DNA of 5,330 nt, taken from contig JBFMHP010000018.1 in the NCBI GenBank assembly GCA_040752855.1, forward strand, positions 1-5,330, written 5' to 3'. Below the pieces are notes generated by a model that was not told the DNA's origin, did not search any database, and saw only the letters and a program-made list of their open reading frames with translations. The stretch is from JBFMHP01 sp040752855 (GTDB lineage Bacteria > Pseudomonadota > Gammaproteobacteria > RBG-16-57-12). The position numbers and the translations under genes were made by a program. This document shows positions 5,267 through 5,330 of this stretch, piece by piece (position 1 is the first letter of the stretch; each line of letters begins with the position of its first letter).

Positions 5267-5330
5267 GGTTTTTCCTGACGCGTTATTTTATGAGTGGCTT
5301 ATGGGCTCGTTTTCAGCGGGGTTGATGATT

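Noticed and set aside
3290..5278. Long plus-strand open frame of 662 codons opposite the ATPase gene
   Set aside because: It is the shadow of a G+C-rich gene. The product is full of His, Arg, Asp and Leu runs with no domain, while the minus strand encodes every P-type ATPase motif.
5288..5330. Minus-strand frame ending in TAA at 5290-5288 (NPAENEPISHS end), possibly the tail of an upstream gene
   Set aside because: Only 13 codons are inside the window. Chance openness cannot be excluded and no family can be read.
5267..5330. Possible promoter or CueR/CopY-type operator upstream of the ATPase
   Set aside because: A TAAAAT-like box is present, but no acceptable -35 box or inverted metal-regulator site could be paired with it.

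Overview
The window looks like part of a proteobacterial chromosome or accessory island. It is probably betaproteobacterial, judging from G+C-rich codon use, the DUF2934 protein and the gene set; this assignment is inferred from style and not proven. All recognisable genes lie on the minus strand, so transcription runs from high to low coordinates. The theme is copper or related soft-metal (Cu/Ag) handling.

In the order of transcription, the window opens with a complete P1B-type ATPase (5266-2927). It carries two N-terminal YHS metal-binding domains in place of the usual HMA domains, and its membrane residues (CPC, YN, MxxxS) mark it as a Cu(I)/Ag(I) exporter. A 145-bp inverted-repeat element built from CACGAAT-like units (2773-2917) fills nearly the whole gap after it. 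A tightly packed four-gene group follows: a secreted His-rich protein of unknown function (2730-2254), a small DUF2933-type two-helix membrane protein (2226-1963), an isoprenylcysteine carboxyl methyltransferase (ICMT)-family membrane protein (1966-1283), and a soluble protein with a YHS domain plus a CxxC-less ferredoxin-like half (1302-820). The last three overlap one another, which points to one transcript with translational coupling.

A 183-bp gap (637-819) contains a 46-bp palindrome made of two small hairpins. After it come a secreted Met-rich small protein (636-331), a possible 50-residue ORF that overlaps both of its neighbours by 1 and 4 bases (331-179), and the N-terminal part of a DUF2934 protein (182 to beyond the window edge). 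The DUF2934 end and the 148 bases before it are visibly more A+T-rich than the ATPase gene, so the low-coordinate edge may belong to a different module.

A working model, by inference: the ATPase pumps Cu(I) out of the cytoplasm, the YHS protein binds metal in the cytoplasm, and the His-rich and Met-rich secreted proteins bind metal in the periplasm. The DUF2933 and ICMT-like membrane proteins have unknown but linked roles. No RNA gene, CRISPR array, insertion sequence or recognisable metal-regulator operator was seen.
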